The notes under the pieces: model-generated
Told to the model about the DNA's origin: nothing
Databases searched by the model: none
The model's input: the letters and a program-made list of their open reading frames with translations, nothing else
NCBI GenBank assembly: GCA_963777625.1
Contig: CAVZRO010000006.1
Coordinates: forward strand, 186,001-250,000
Origin: DATDIC01 sp963777625
GTDB taxonomy: Bacteria; Pseudomonadota; Alphaproteobacteria; Acetobacterales; Acetobacteraceae
Reading direction: 5' to 3'
DNA length: 64,000 nt
Shown here: positions 54,872 to 63,771 of the stretch, piece after piece
Position numbering within the stretch: position 1 is the first letter of the stretch
How the letters are laid out: each line of letters opens with the position of its first letter
Position numbers and translations under genes: made by a program

Positions 54872-55516
54872 ATGCTGTTCGACTTCGCCACCATAAGCGC
54901 GGAGAACGCTTACAAGCTGCTGGTCTCCACCGTGGTCCCGCGCCCGATCGCCTGGGTCACCACCCAGGATACCGACGGCACGCTGAACGCCGCCCCGTTC
55001 TCGTTCTTCAACGCCATATCGGGAAATCCGCCCGTCGTCGTCATCGGCATCGGTGGCCGCGAGCCGGGCGATATCAAGGATACCGGCGGCAACATCCGCC
55101 GTACCGGCGAGTTTGTCGTGAACCTGGTCAGCAATCAGCTTGCCGAGCAGATGAACATCACGGCCATCGACTTCCCGAAGCAAGTGAATGAGCTGGCCGA
55201 GGCCCGGCTCACCACCCTTCCCTCCGCCCGGGTAAAGCCGCCGCGCATCGCCGAAAGCCCGGTATCGATCGAATGCGAGCGGCTGGTCATCGTCGAGGTC
55301 GGCGTGGACCGTGCGGTCGTGCTGGGCAAGGTGCTCGCCATCCATATCGCCGATGCGTTCGTGCTGGACACTGCGCGCTGCTACGTCGATACGCCCGCTC
55401 TGGAGTTGATTGGTCGCATGCACGGGCGCGGCTGGTATGCTCGTACCACCGACCGTTTCGATATGCCGCGGATCGATGTGAAGGACTGGCCGGGGCAAGC
55501 TCCGTTGTTCGACTAA
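54872..55516 (+). CDS. Flavin reductase family protein (FMN-binding split barrel)
   Basis: The 214-residue protein has the FMN-binding pattern STVVPRPIAWVTTQD (about residues 19-33), AAPFSFFNAISGNPP and FVVNLVSNQLAEQMN of DIM6/NTAB-type flavin reductases. It may supply reduced FMN to an oxygenase, or act as a stand-alone esterase/reductase. AAGAGG precedes ATG 54872. Unlinked to an obvious partner. Confidence 0.85.
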   Translation: MLFDFATISAENAYKLLVSTVVPRPIAWVTTQDTDGTLNAAPFSFFNAISGNPPVVVIGIGGREPGDIKDTGGNIRRTGEFVVNLVSNQLAEQMNITAIDFPKQVNELAEARLTTLPSARVKPPRIAESPVSIECERLVIVEVGVDRAVVLGKVLAIHIADAFVLDTARCYVDTPALELIGRMHGRGWYARTTDRFDMPRIDVKDWPGQAPLFD

Positions 55517-56103
55517 ACAGAAACTGCCTCTGTCGTGCGATGCGCGAGTGTCGCAGAGACCGCGAATGTCACAGCACTGACGAGGGTGAAAGCTGGTTTC
55601 ATATGCCCCTTCCCCGATCGCGAACGCTGAATGCGCCGCAATACATCGCCGGTCGCGGTTTAGCCCGGGGCAGGGCCATCGTGGTTACATTGCCCCGAAG
55701 GTTCGATGGCCTGTTGTCGCTGGTGATGACGGAGCACCCTGGGCCGGCCGGTCCGACTGGTCCCGCGATCCCGGCCACTCTACCGCCGGATTTCTCGCCA
55801 ACACGGTGTCTGGCGCCCCAACTCGCATTCCCGACTGACTCGCATTCCCGCGTTGTGTCCCGGCTCCGGATGCGTCATGGTCCTTTCCGTCCCGGGCATC
55901 CGGCGCGGGAGAGTGCGGCTTCGCGGCCGCCGCCGAAGGCGCAACCGGCCCCCGGAAACGCTCAGGTACCAGGGACCGCGCCGGGATCGAGACCTCTGGA
56001 AAGCCGGCCTGGCACTGCTGACGCCCGACCGCACCGACGAAGTAAGGCGTTCGACCAAACTCTGGCCGGAGGCTGAATTTTTCAGGTAGCCGCGACAGAG
56101 GGG
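55517..56103. other. 587-bp intergenic region before the gcv leader
   Basis: It has long open frames on both strands but no start with ribosome site, no domain and no recognisable product. It should contain the gcv promoter. No glycine riboswitch core was recognised. Confidence 0.5.
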
Positions 56104-56146
56104 GGTCAGGTTCGGTGGGCAATCCCGCCCACGAAAGGTCCTGACC
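56104..56146 (+). promoter_or_regulatory. Structured leader hairpin upstream of gcvT
   Basis: This is a two-tier hairpin. The outer 7-bp stem is GGTCAGG / CCTGACC (56104-56110, 56140-56146) and the inner 6-bp stem is GTGGGC / GCCCAC (56115-56120, 56127-56132), separated by an asymmetric internal loop (TTCG / GAAAGGT). It ends 3 nt before the GGAG ribosome site of gcvT. It may control initiation. It does not match a riboswitch class I know. Confidence 0.55.
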
Positions 56147-56160
56147 GCTGGAGTTGCCCC

Positions 56161-57291
56161 TTGGTTGAAAACGCGCTGCCTGACGACCCCACCCCGGAAG
56201 CCCTGCGGCTCACTCCGCTCGATGCCTGGCACCGTGCCCGCGGTGCCCGCATGGTGCCATTTGCCGGGTACGCGATGCCGGTCCAGTACCGCGGCGTCAT
56301 CGCCGAGCATCAGCACTGTCGCGCGCAGGCGGCGCTGTTCGATGTCTCCCACATGGGTCAGGCGATGCTCACCGGCGCCACCGCCGCCGCCGCCCTGGAA
56401 CGGCTGGTCCCGGGCGACATCATCGGCCTCAAGCCCGGTCGGCAGCGCTACACCCTGCTCACCAACGAAGCTGGCGGGATCATCGATGACCTGATGATCG
56501 CCAATCTGGGCGACGAGCGGTTGTTCGTTGTCGTGAACGCCGCTCGCCGATCGGTCGATCTGCCGCACATAGCCGCCGCCCTGCCGGACTCGGTGCAGCT
56601 CGCGGCACTGGAGGATCGCGCCCTGCTCGCACTGCAAGGGCCGCAGGCGGCGACCGTGCTCGGTCGCCTCTGCCCCGCTGCGCCCGACCTGCCCTTCATG
56701 GGCGTTGTCGAAGCCCCTGTGTCCGGTGTGCCCTGCATCATCTCCCGTTCCGGCTACACCGGCGAGGACGGATTCGAACTCTCCGTGGCCGCGTCCGAGG
56801 CCGAACGACTTGCCAGCGTGCTGACAGACCAGCCGGAGGTCGCTCCGGCCGGCCTGGGCGCCCGCGATTCTCTGCGGCTGGAAGCCGGCCTGTGTTTGTA
56901 CGGCAATGATATCGACGAGCTCACCACGCCCGTGGAAGCCGGGCTGATGTGGGTGGTCGGCAAGCGCCGCCGCGCAGCCTGGGACTTTCCCGGCGCCGTC
57001 GCCATCCGCGACCAGCTCGAAACCGGTGTTCCGCGGCTGCGGGTTGGCATCCGGCCCGAGGGTCGCGCTCCGGCCCGCGCCGGCAGCGAGATTGTGGCGG
57101 ATGACGGCACCGCGGCCGGCACCATCACGTCCGGCGGCTTCTCGCCCACACTGAACGTGCCGGTTGCGATGGGTTACGTGCGTCGTGATCTCGCCGCCAA
57201 CGGCACGCGACTGCACCTGATGGTCCGCGGCAAGCCGCTGCCGGCCGCGGTCGCTTCGCTGCCCTTCGTGCCTCATCGTTACATTCGTTAG
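56161..57291 (+). CDS. gcvT: Glycine cleavage system T protein (aminomethyltransferase)
   Basis: The 376-residue folate-binding T protein has MVPFAGYAMPVQYRG, DVSHMGQAML, SGYTGEDGFELSV, LEAGLCLYGND and a C-terminal barrel ending PLPFVPHRYIR-like. The only start that includes LRLTPLDAWH and has a ribosome site is TTG 56161 (GGAG, 7-nt spacing), consistent with tuned initiation. First gene of gcvTHP. Confidence 0.93.
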   Translation: MVENALPDDPTPEALRLTPLDAWHRARGARMVPFAGYAMPVQYRGVIAEHQHCRAQAALFDVSHMGQAMLTGATAAAALERLVPGDIIGLKPGRQRYTLLTNEAGGIIDDLMIANLGDERLFVVVNAARRSVDLPHIAAALPDSVQLAALEDRALLALQGPQAATVLGRLCPAAPDLPFMGVVEAPVSGVPCIISRSGYTGEDGFELSVAASEAERLASVLTDQPEVAPAGLGARDSLRLEAGLCLYGNDIDELTTPVEAGLMWVVGKRRRAAWDFPGAVAIRDQLETGVPRLRVGIRPEGRAPARAGSEIVADDGTAAGTITSGGFSPTLNVPVAMGYVRRDLAANGTRLHLMVRGKPLPAAVASLPFVPHRYIR

Positions 57292-57309
57292 CTGTCCGGA
57301 GGAGCACGC

Positions 57310-57714
57310 ATGTCCCTCAAGCCAAATCCCGACCGCACCGGTCACGAGACCCGTTACACCCGCGACCATGAGTGGGTGCGCCGCGACGGCGACATCGTTA
57401 CCGTCGGCATCACCGAACACGCCCAGGAGCAGCTCGGCGACCTGGTATTCGTGGAGCTGCCGGAGATCGGCCGCGAGGTAGAGACAGCGGACGCCCTCGC
57501 CGTGGTGGAGAGTGTCAAGGCTGCCTCCGACGTGTACGCGCCGCTGGCCGGCAAGGTGACCGAGACCAACCAGGCCATCGTCGATGATCCGTCCGTGGTC
57601 AATTCCGACCCGGAAGGCGAGGGTTGGATGTTCCGGCTGGAACTGTCCGACCCGGACATGTTCGACACGCTGCTGGACGAAGCCGGTTACCGCGAATATC
57701 TGGAGACCCTGTGA
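57310..57714 (+). CDS. gcvH: Glycine cleavage system H protein
   Basis: The 134-residue lipoyl carrier has RYTRDHEWVRRDGD, TVGITEHAQEQLGDLVFVEL and the lipoylated Lys70 in VESVKAASDVYAP. GGAGGAG precedes ATG 57310. It shuttles the aminomethyl group between the P and T proteins. Its stop overlaps gcvP (TGATG). Confidence 0.96.
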   Translation: MSLKPNPDRTGHETRYTRDHEWVRRDGDIVTVGITEHAQEQLGDLVFVELPEIGREVETADALAVVESVKAASDVYAPLAGKVTETNQAIVDDPSVVNSDPEGEGWMFRLELSDPDMFDTLLDEAGYREYLETL

Positions 57715-60581
57715 TGGATCAGCTCACAGAGCTGACCGCGCTCGAAGCCGCCGACAGTTTCGTCGCCCGTCACATCGGCCCATCGGAAGCCGAAATCGCC
57801 GATATGCTGAGCAAGCTTGGCGCGGCGAGCCTGTCCGATATCGCGGCGAAGGCAATCCCCGGCACGATCCGCAGCAATCGTCCGCTCGATCTCCCGCCAC
57901 CGATCGACGAGGCGGGCGTGATCGCCGAGCTGCGCGAATTGGCGGCGAAGAACCTGCCGGTGAAGTCCCTGATCGGCATGGGCTATCACGGCACCCATAC
58001 GCCGCCGGTGATCCTGCGCAACGTGCTGGAGAACCCCGGCTGGTACACCGCCTACACGCCGTATCAGGCGGAGATTGCACAGGGCCGGCTGGAAGCCCTG
58101 CTCAACTTCCAGACCATGATCTGCGAGCTGACCGGCATGCAGATCGCCAATGCCTCACTGCTGGATGAAGCCACCGCCGCCGCCGAGGCGATGGCTATGG
58201 CGCACGCCGTCAGCAAGGCGAAATCCGACGTGCTGGCGGTGGCCGCCGACCTGCACCCGCAGACCCGCGCCGTGCTTGCCACACGCGCCCACCCGCTCGG
58301 TATCCGTCTGGTCGATGTGGCGCCCCGAAATCTGGCGGCGATCGGAGCGGCCAATCCGTTCGCGCTGGTACTGCAATATCCGGGCAGCACCGGAGCGGTC
58401 CGCGACCTGTCGGAGGAGGTTAACGCCGCCCACGAGGCCGGCGCCCTGGCGATTGTCGCCGCCGATCCGCTGGCGTTGGCGCTGCTGACGTCGCCCGGCG
58501 AAATGGGCGCCGACGTGGTGGTGGGCTCGGCCCAGCGGTTCGGCGTGCCGATGGGGTTCGGTGGCCCGCATGCCGGCTTTTTTGCCACCCGCGATGCGCA
58601 CAAGCGCGCGATGCCCGGCCGCCTGGTCGGCGTTTCCATCGATGCCGCAGGTGCGCCGGCCATGCGCCTGGCCCTGCAAACGCGCGAGCAGCATATCCGG
58701 CGCGAAAGGGCGACCTCCAATATCTGCACCGCGCAGGTGCTGCTGGCGGTGCTTGCCGGACTGTATGCGGTATGGCACGGGCCAGACGGGCTGCGCCGCA
58801 TCGCCCGCCGCGCGAATCTGCAGGCGCGGCTGTTGGCCGAGGTTGCGCAGCGCGCCGGCCTGAAGCTGCGCCATGAAGCATTTTTCGATACGATTGCGAT
58901 TGAGACGGACGCACCCGATGCGCTGATTGCCCGGGCGCGAGACATCGGTTTCAACCTGCGCCCGATCGACCCGGGTTGCGTCGGCATCGCGCTCGACGAG
59001 ACCGTCACCCGTGCCGAACTGGAACAGCTTGCCACGGTGCTTGGTGGCACCTTGTCCGGCGCCGCCCCCTCCATCCCGGCAACACTGCTGCGCAACACAC
59101 CATTGCTGCCACATCCGGTGTTCAACGAGCAGCATTCCGAGCACGCCATGCTGCGCTACCTCAAGCGACTGGAAGACCGCGACGTGGCGCTCAACCGAAG
59201 CATGATCCCGCTCGGCTCCTGCACGATGAAGCTGAATGCCTCGGCTGAGATGATCCCCATCACCCTGCCCGGCTTCGCCAACATCCACCCGTTCGCACCG
59301 CCGGAGCAGACCCAGGGCTATGCCGAAGTGATCGGCCGACTGGCTCGATGGCTGCAGGAGGTGACCGGGTTCGCGGCGGTATCGTTGCAGCCGAATGCCG
59401 GGTCGCAGGGCGAATATGCCGGGCTGCTGGCGATCCGTGGCTGGCACGCGGCGCGGGGCCAGGGGCAGCGCGACATTTGCCTGATCCCATCGTCCGCCCA
59501 TGGCACCAATCCGGCCTCCGCGGCGATGGCCGGCCTGCGCGTGGTGGTGGTGGGCTGCGACCGCGACGGCAATGTCGATCTGGCCGACCTGCGCGCCAAG
59601 GTCGCGAAGCATGCCGATCGGCTGGCGGCGCTGATGATCACCTATCCCAGCACGCACGGCGTCTTTGAAGCCGCGATCCGCGACATCTGCACCACGGTGC
59701 ACGGCGCCGGCGGGCAGGTCTACATGGACGGCGCCAATATGAATGCGCAGGTGGGCCTGACCAGCCCGGCCGCCATCGGCGCCGATGTGTGCCATCTGAA
59801 CCTGCACAAGACCTTCTGCATACCGCATGGCGGCGGCGGTCCGGGTGTCGGACCGATCGGCGTGGCCGCCCATCTGGCACCACATCTGCCGAATCACCCC
59901 CTGCGCACCGATGCCGGGCCGGCCAGCGGCATCGGGCCGGTCGCCGCGGCGCCGTTCGGCAGCGCACTGATCCTGCCGATTTCGTATGCGTATATCCGCA
60001 TGATGGGCGCCGCCGGCCTGACCCGGGCCACCGAGGTCGCCATCCTGAACGCCAATTATGTGGCCGCACGCCTGCGCCCGCATTACCCCGTGCTCTATAC
60101 CGGGCCGAACGGGATGGTTGCGCATGAATGCATCATTGACTGTCGCGGTTTCCAGGCCGAAGCCGGCGTGATGGTGGAAGACATTGCCAAGCGACTGGCT
60201 GATTTCGGGTTCCATGCGCCGACCATGTCATTCCCGGTCGCCGGTACGCTAATGATCGAGCCGACCGAAAGCGAGCCCAAGTCCGAGCTGGACCGGTTCT
60301 GCGAGGCGATGATCGCGATCCGGGCGGAGATTGCCGCGATCGCCGCCGGCAAGTTGGACCGCGTGGACAATCCTCTAAAGAACGCGCCCCACACGGCGCG
60401 TGAGGTGATGGCCGATCACTGGCCACACGCCTACACGCGCGAACAGGCGGCGTTTCCCGCGCCATTCGTGCGCGACGCAAAATACTGGCCACCGGTCGCC
60501 CGGGTGGACAATGTCTATGGCGACCGCAATCTGGTTTGCACCTGCGCACCGGTAGAGTCTTACGCTCAGGCGGCCGAATAG
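57714..60581 (+). CDS. gcvP: Glycine dehydrogenase (decarboxylating), P protein
   Basis: The 955-residue single-chain P protein is PLP-dependent, with Lys699 in HLNLHKTFCIPHGGGGPG. The N-terminal half has FVARHIGPSEAEIADML and SLIGMGYHGTHTPP; the C-terminal half has MIPLGSCTMKLNA and SYAYIRMMGA. It decarboxylates glycine and loads GcvH. ATG 57714 overlaps the gcvH stop. Length is normal. Confidence 0.96.
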   Translation: MDQLTELTALEAADSFVARHIGPSEAEIADMLSKLGAASLSDIAAKAIPGTIRSNRPLDLPPPIDEAGVIAELRELAAKNLPVKSLIGMGYHGTHTPPVILRNVLENPGWYTAYTPYQAEIAQGRLEALLNFQTMICELTGMQIANASLLDEATAAAEAMAMAHAVSKAKSDVLAVAADLHPQTRAVLATRAHPLGIRLVDVAPRNLAAIGAANPFALVLQYPGSTGAVRDLSEEVNAAHEAGALAIVAADPLALALLTSPGEMGADVVVGSAQRFGVPMGFGGPHAGFFATRDAHKRAMPGRLVGVSIDAAGAPAMRLALQTREQHIRRERATSNICTAQVLLAVLAGLYAVWHGPDGLRRIARRANLQARLLAEVAQRAGLKLRHEAFFDTIAIETDAPDALIARARDIGFNLRPIDPGCVGIALDETVTRAELEQLATVLGGTLSGAAPSIPATLLRNTPLLPHPVFNEQHSEHAMLRYLKRLEDRDVALNRSMIPLGSCTMKLNASAEMIPITLPGFANIHPFAPPEQTQGYAEVIGRLARWLQEVTGFAAVSLQPNAGSQGEYAGLLAIRGWHAARGQGQRDICLIPSSAHGTNPASAAMAGLRVVVVGCDRDGNVDLADLRAKVAKHADRLAALMITYPSTHGVFEAAIRDICTTVHGAGGQVYMDGANMNAQVGLTSPAAIGADVCHLNLHKTFCIPHGGGGPGVGPIGVAAHLAPHLPNHPLRTDAGPASGIGPVAAAPFGSALILPISYAYIRMMGAAGLTRATEVAILNANYVAARLRPHYPVLYTGPNGMVAHECIIDCRGFQAEAGVMVEDIAKRLADFGFHAPTMSFPVAGTLMIEPTESEPKSELDRFCEAMIAIRAEIAAIAAGKLDRVDNPLKNAPHTAREVMADHWPHAYTREQAAFPAPFVRDAKYWPPVARVDNVYGDRNLVCTCAPVESYAQAAE

Positions 60582-60689
60582 CGGCTTCGTGCCTTCGCGG
60601 CCGGCAAGCGAGCCGCCGCAATGATCGGAAGGCCGTCGGGCCCGTTCCGCTGCTACGACCAGGGCATCGAGCATCCTGGAGCAGCAAAC

Positions 60690-61157
60690 ATGAGTTTTCG
60701 CATCTCCGGCCTCCCGGCCGAGCCTTTCGTTCCGCTATTTGCATTGTCGGATAGCGAGCTGGCCGACCATGGCGCAGTGCGGCGCATCGCGGACGATCGG
60801 CGGCCAGGCTATCCCTGCCGCGTGAGCCTGACTGATTCGGAGCCAGGAGACGAGTTGTTGCTGGTGAACTACGAACATCATCCGGTCACTTCGCCATACC
60901 GGATGCGGTTTGCAATCTACGTTCGCCGGGGTGAAACGACCTTCGACGCCGTCGATCTGGTACCGGAACAGCTACGGATCCGTACACTGGCCGTCCGTGC
61001 GTTCGATTCGGCGGCCATGCTGACAGCCGCCGAGCTTATCGACGGTCGAGCGCTGGAAACCACGATCGAGTGCCTGCTGGCGGATCGCCGCTCCGCTTAT
61101 CTTCACATCCATTACGCTGCACCCGGCTGCTATGCGGCACGAGTTGAAAGAGCATAG
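60690..61157 (+). CDS. DUF1203 domain-containing protein
   Basis: The 155-residue protein starts MSFRISGLPAEPFVPLFALS, with the family's YPCRVSLTDSEPGDELLLV and LLADRRSAYLHIHYAAPGCY ending. The function of DUF1203 is unknown. GGAG lies about 9 nt before ATG 60690. It sits 108 bp after gcvP on the same strand and may be a separate unit. Confidence 0.82.
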   Translation: MSFRISGLPAEPFVPLFALSDSELADHGAVRRIADDRRPGYPCRVSLTDSEPGDELLLVNYEHHPVTSPYRMRFAIYVRRGETTFDAVDLVPEQLRIRTLAVRAFDSAAMLTAAELIDGRALETTIECLLADRRSAYLHIHYAAPGCYAARVERA

Positions 61158-61190
61158 CGCGCCTGACTTTCCAGTCCGTCTTTGCGGGCG

Positions 61191-61209
61191 AGCGGAGCGG
61201 CGCTCCGCT
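61191..61209. terminator. Hairpin between convergent genes
   Basis: An 8-bp stem AGCGGAGC / GCTCCGCT with a 3-nt loop lies between the DUF1203 stop and the stop of the convergent dehydrogenase (overlapping its last two bases). There is no clear U-tract. Confidence 0.5.
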
Positions 61210-62179
61210 ACTCCCGCAACTCCGGAATCACCCAAAGCGGCTTTTCACCACGCGCCACCCGCTGCACGTTGTCGAACGCATTGCGGAAGCGGCTGTACTG
61301 ATTATCCCAGGTCGGGCCGGCAAAATGCGGTGTCAGCACCACGTTATCCAGCCCGAACAGGGGATTGTTCGCCGGCGGCGGCTCCTGGTCGAACACGTCC
61401 AGCCCGGCGCCGGCGATTGCATGGTTGCTCAGCGCCTCGCACAATGCCGGCTCGTCCACGACTGGCCCGCGGCAGGTATTGATCAGATAGGCGCTCGGCT
61501 TCATGAGCTTCAGCTCATGCGCACCGATCATGTGCCGCGTCATCGGCGTCAGCGGCACGTGCAACGAGACGATATCCGACGTCCGCAGCAGCTCGTTCAG
61601 CAAGCGGAAGCGCACGCCGAGCAAATCCGCCTGGTCCTCGGTGAGCCGCACAAGATCATAATACTGCACGGTCAGCCCGAACGCCTTTGCCAGCCGCGCT
61701 ACCTTCTTGCCGATCGTGCCGAGTCCGACGATACCGAGCGTACGCCCAGAAATCTCATAAAGCCGCACCCCGGCGATGTCATTGCCCCGCCACCTGCCGG
61801 ACGCCACCATCGAATGCTGCCACACCAGCCGGCGAGACACCGCGAGCATGAGCATCAGCGCATGCTCTGCGACCGCTACCGCGTTCGCACCGCCATTGTT
61901 GCAGACGGGAATACCAGCGCGGCGCGCCGCCTCGATATCGACCCGGTCGTACCCGGCACTGAGTAACTGCACCAGCCTCAGCTTCCGCGCCGACTTGTAG
62001 AACGCATCGTCCATTTTTACCTCGCCCAGACCGACCAGGTAGTCGGTCTCGGGCAACGCTACGTTCCACTCGGCGCTGCCCGCGCGCGCCAGCACAACAT
62101 CGAAGCCGGCGGGTTCCACCTCTCGCATCACGTCGGTTGCATTCAGCGGATTTTCCGGCACAAGGATTCGTGGCGCCAT
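61208..62179 (-). CDS. D-isomer-specific 2-hydroxyacid dehydrogenase
   Basis: The 323-residue dehydrogenase has NAD motif LGIVGLGTIGKKVARLA (about residue 152) and catalytic Arg in NTCRGPVVDE, Glu in LDVFDQEP and His in TPHFAGPTW. It differs clearly from the member at 29309. Substrate is unknown. The last gene is separated from ubiH by about 40 bp on the same strand, so co-transcription is possible. Confidence 0.88.
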   Translation of the reverse strand: MAPRILVPENPLNATDVMREVEPAGFDVVLARAGSAEWNVALPETDYLVGLGEVKMDDAFYKSARKLRLVQLLSAGYDRVDIEAARRAGIPVCNNGGANAVAVAEHALMLMLAVSRRLVWQHSMVASGRWRGNDIAGVRLYEISGRTLGIVGLGTIGKKVARLAKAFGLTVQYYDLVRLTEDQADLLGVRFRLLNELLRTSDIVSLHVPLTPMTRHMIGAHELKLMKPSAYLINTCRGPVVDEPALCEALSNHAIAGAGLDVFDQEPPPANNPLFGLDNVVLTPHFAGPTWDNQYSRFRNAFDNVQRVARGEKPLWVIPELRE

Positions 62180-62218
62180 TGACGTTCTCCGATGATCGAA
62201 GCCCGCAGGATAGGCGGG

Positions 62219-63466
62219 TCACCGCAGTCCCGGAAGCACGCCGATGCCCATCGCCTGCCGCATGAACAGCCGCTTGACCGGCGGCAGCCGGTGCACCGCC
62301 GCAATGCCCAGTCCGCGCACCGCACGCAGCGCCGCGTGATCGTTGCTGAACAACCGGTCGAGTCCGTGCGTCATCGCCAACATTGCCAGATTGTCGGCGC
62401 GGCGGCGGCGCTGATATCGGCTCAGCAAAGCGGCCGAGCCTGGATCGTCGCCGGCATGATGTGCCTCGATCAGCAGGTCTGACAGCGCGATCGCATCCCG
62501 GAATCCGAGATTAAGCCCCTGCCCAGCAATCGGATGGATGCCGTGCGCCGCATCGCCCACCAGCGCGAGCCGCGTATCGATGTAGCGATGCGCCAGCATC
62601 GCGGACAATCCATAGCTCCATCGCCGCCCGATCGGCCGTACCCAGCCGAGATGCGTGCCCAGCCGGCGCACTATCTCATCGCCGAAGCGCCGATCATCAA
62701 GCGCCAGCATCCGTTCCGCGATGCGGCTATCTTCAGTCCACACGATCGCCGACACGTTGGCAGCTCCGCCCGCCTCGGCATCCGGACTGGCGCTCATCGG
62801 CAATTGCGCGAACGGACCGGTGGGAAGGAAATGCTCCAATGCCGTATTGCGATGTGGCTCCTCATGGCTGATCGCAGAGACGATGCTGGTCTGCCGGTAC
62901 GGCAACCGCGTCAGCGGAATACGGGCCGTATCACGGAGCGGAGAGTTTCTCCCCTCGGCGGCAATCACCAGGCGGCATCGCAGGGTCGGCCCCCCGGCAA
63001 TCCGCACGTGCACATCGGCGGGCGTTCGCTCTACCGAAGCCTCCGCCGGCGCGAACACCGACAATGCCGACAATTGCGGCAAGCGGGCGTTCAGCGCTCT
63101 GCGAAGACTCCGCGCCTCCACCATCCACCCGAATGGTCCTGCGTCCGCCCCCGCGTCATGATGATCGAAATGCAGGAACAGCCGCGAGGCAGGCTGCCCG
63201 ACACGGCCGTCGCTCACTCTGATGTCGAGAATTGGACAGGGTGGCTCCGGCAATATCGGCCACAGCCCGGCTGTATCCAGCAGGTCTCGCGACCCGGCGG
63301 CGATCGCATAGGCGCGGCCGTCGAATGCCGGATGCTCCATCGGCGGCAATGCGGCACGATCGACGACGGCTGTGGAAATGCCCGCCTGCGCCAGTCGGCA
63401 AGCCAGCGTCCCGCCTACGGGCCCGGCGCCGACCACGCAGATCTCGGCCTCGATCATGTCGTTCAT
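62219..63466 (-). CDS. ubiH: UbiH/Coq6-family FAD-dependent hydroxylase
   Basis: The 415-residue aromatic-ring hydroxylase of ubiquinone synthesis has FAD motif ICVVGAGPVGGTLACRLA, the Ubi-type DGRAYAIAAGSRDLLD, and GDAAHGIHPIAGQGLNLGFRD near residue 300. In alphaproteobacteria UbiH/L/M/F homologues overlap in role, so the ring position is not certain. Together with ubiK it shows quinone biosynthesis genes in this window. Confidence 0.88.
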   Translation of the reverse strand: MNDMIEAEICVVGAGPVGGTLACRLAQAGISTAVVDRAALPPMEHPAFDGRAYAIAAGSRDLLDTAGLWPILPEPPCPILDIRVSDGRVGQPASRLFLHFDHHDAGADAGPFGWMVEARSLRRALNARLPQLSALSVFAPAEASVERTPADVHVRIAGGPTLRCRLVIAAEGRNSPLRDTARIPLTRLPYRQTSIVSAISHEEPHRNTALEHFLPTGPFAQLPMSASPDAEAGGAANVSAIVWTEDSRIAERMLALDDRRFGDEIVRRLGTHLGWVRPIGRRWSYGLSAMLAHRYIDTRLALVGDAAHGIHPIAGQGLNLGFRDAIALSDLLIEAHHAGDDPGSAALLSRYQRRRRADNLAMLAMTHGLDRLFSNDHAALRAVRGLGIAAVHRLPPVKRLFMRQAMGIGVLPGLR

Positions 63467-63771
63467 TGCCGTGCCCCGCCCGATGACAAATGAACCAATA
63501 TCACGCCAGGTGGACGAGCACGCCCGCGGGAAGGGTCTGCCACTTCCCGACTACCGGGGAATTGCCCGGGTATGTGCTGCATCGAAGCGTATGCGTGACA
63601 TTCACGTCATGTTCCCGCCACGTTTCTGGGATGTCCAGAATAGTTACACCGTGAGCATTATCGTTCCCGAACAAAGATCGAACAATAACAGGCCAGTGAC
63701 AGTCCAAATGGCCAAGTTTTAACGTCGGGACCGGTGTGACTGGCGGGGGAAGCTGGTCTAGGTCTGCCCGC
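63467..63771. other. 305-bp divergent region between ubiH and cydD
   Basis: It should carry the promoters of ubiH and cydD. It is AT-richer at about 63640-63725. No FNR-type box (TTGAT-N4-ATCAA) was seen. A 79-codon frame from 63483 has poor codon structure and is not called. Confidence 0.45.

Noticed and set aside
54791..55498. 235-codon minus-strand frame opposite the flavin reductase
   Set aside because: Shadow frame; the plus strand carries clear FMN-binding motifs.
55685..56122. 145-codon minus-strand frame before gcvT
   Set aside because: Pro/Arg-rich composition, no ribosome site and no domain; left as unexplained intergenic DNA.
56040..56160. Glycine riboswitch upstream of gcvT
   Set aside because: The conserved glycine aptamer core sequences are not visible; only a local hairpin is supported.
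58155..60215. 686-codon minus-strand frame
   Set aside because: Shadow of gcvP on the opposite strand.
63483..63722. 79-codon plus-strand frame before cydD
   Set aside because: Third codon positions are AT-rich compared with real genes here and there is no ribosome site; more likely promoter DNA.
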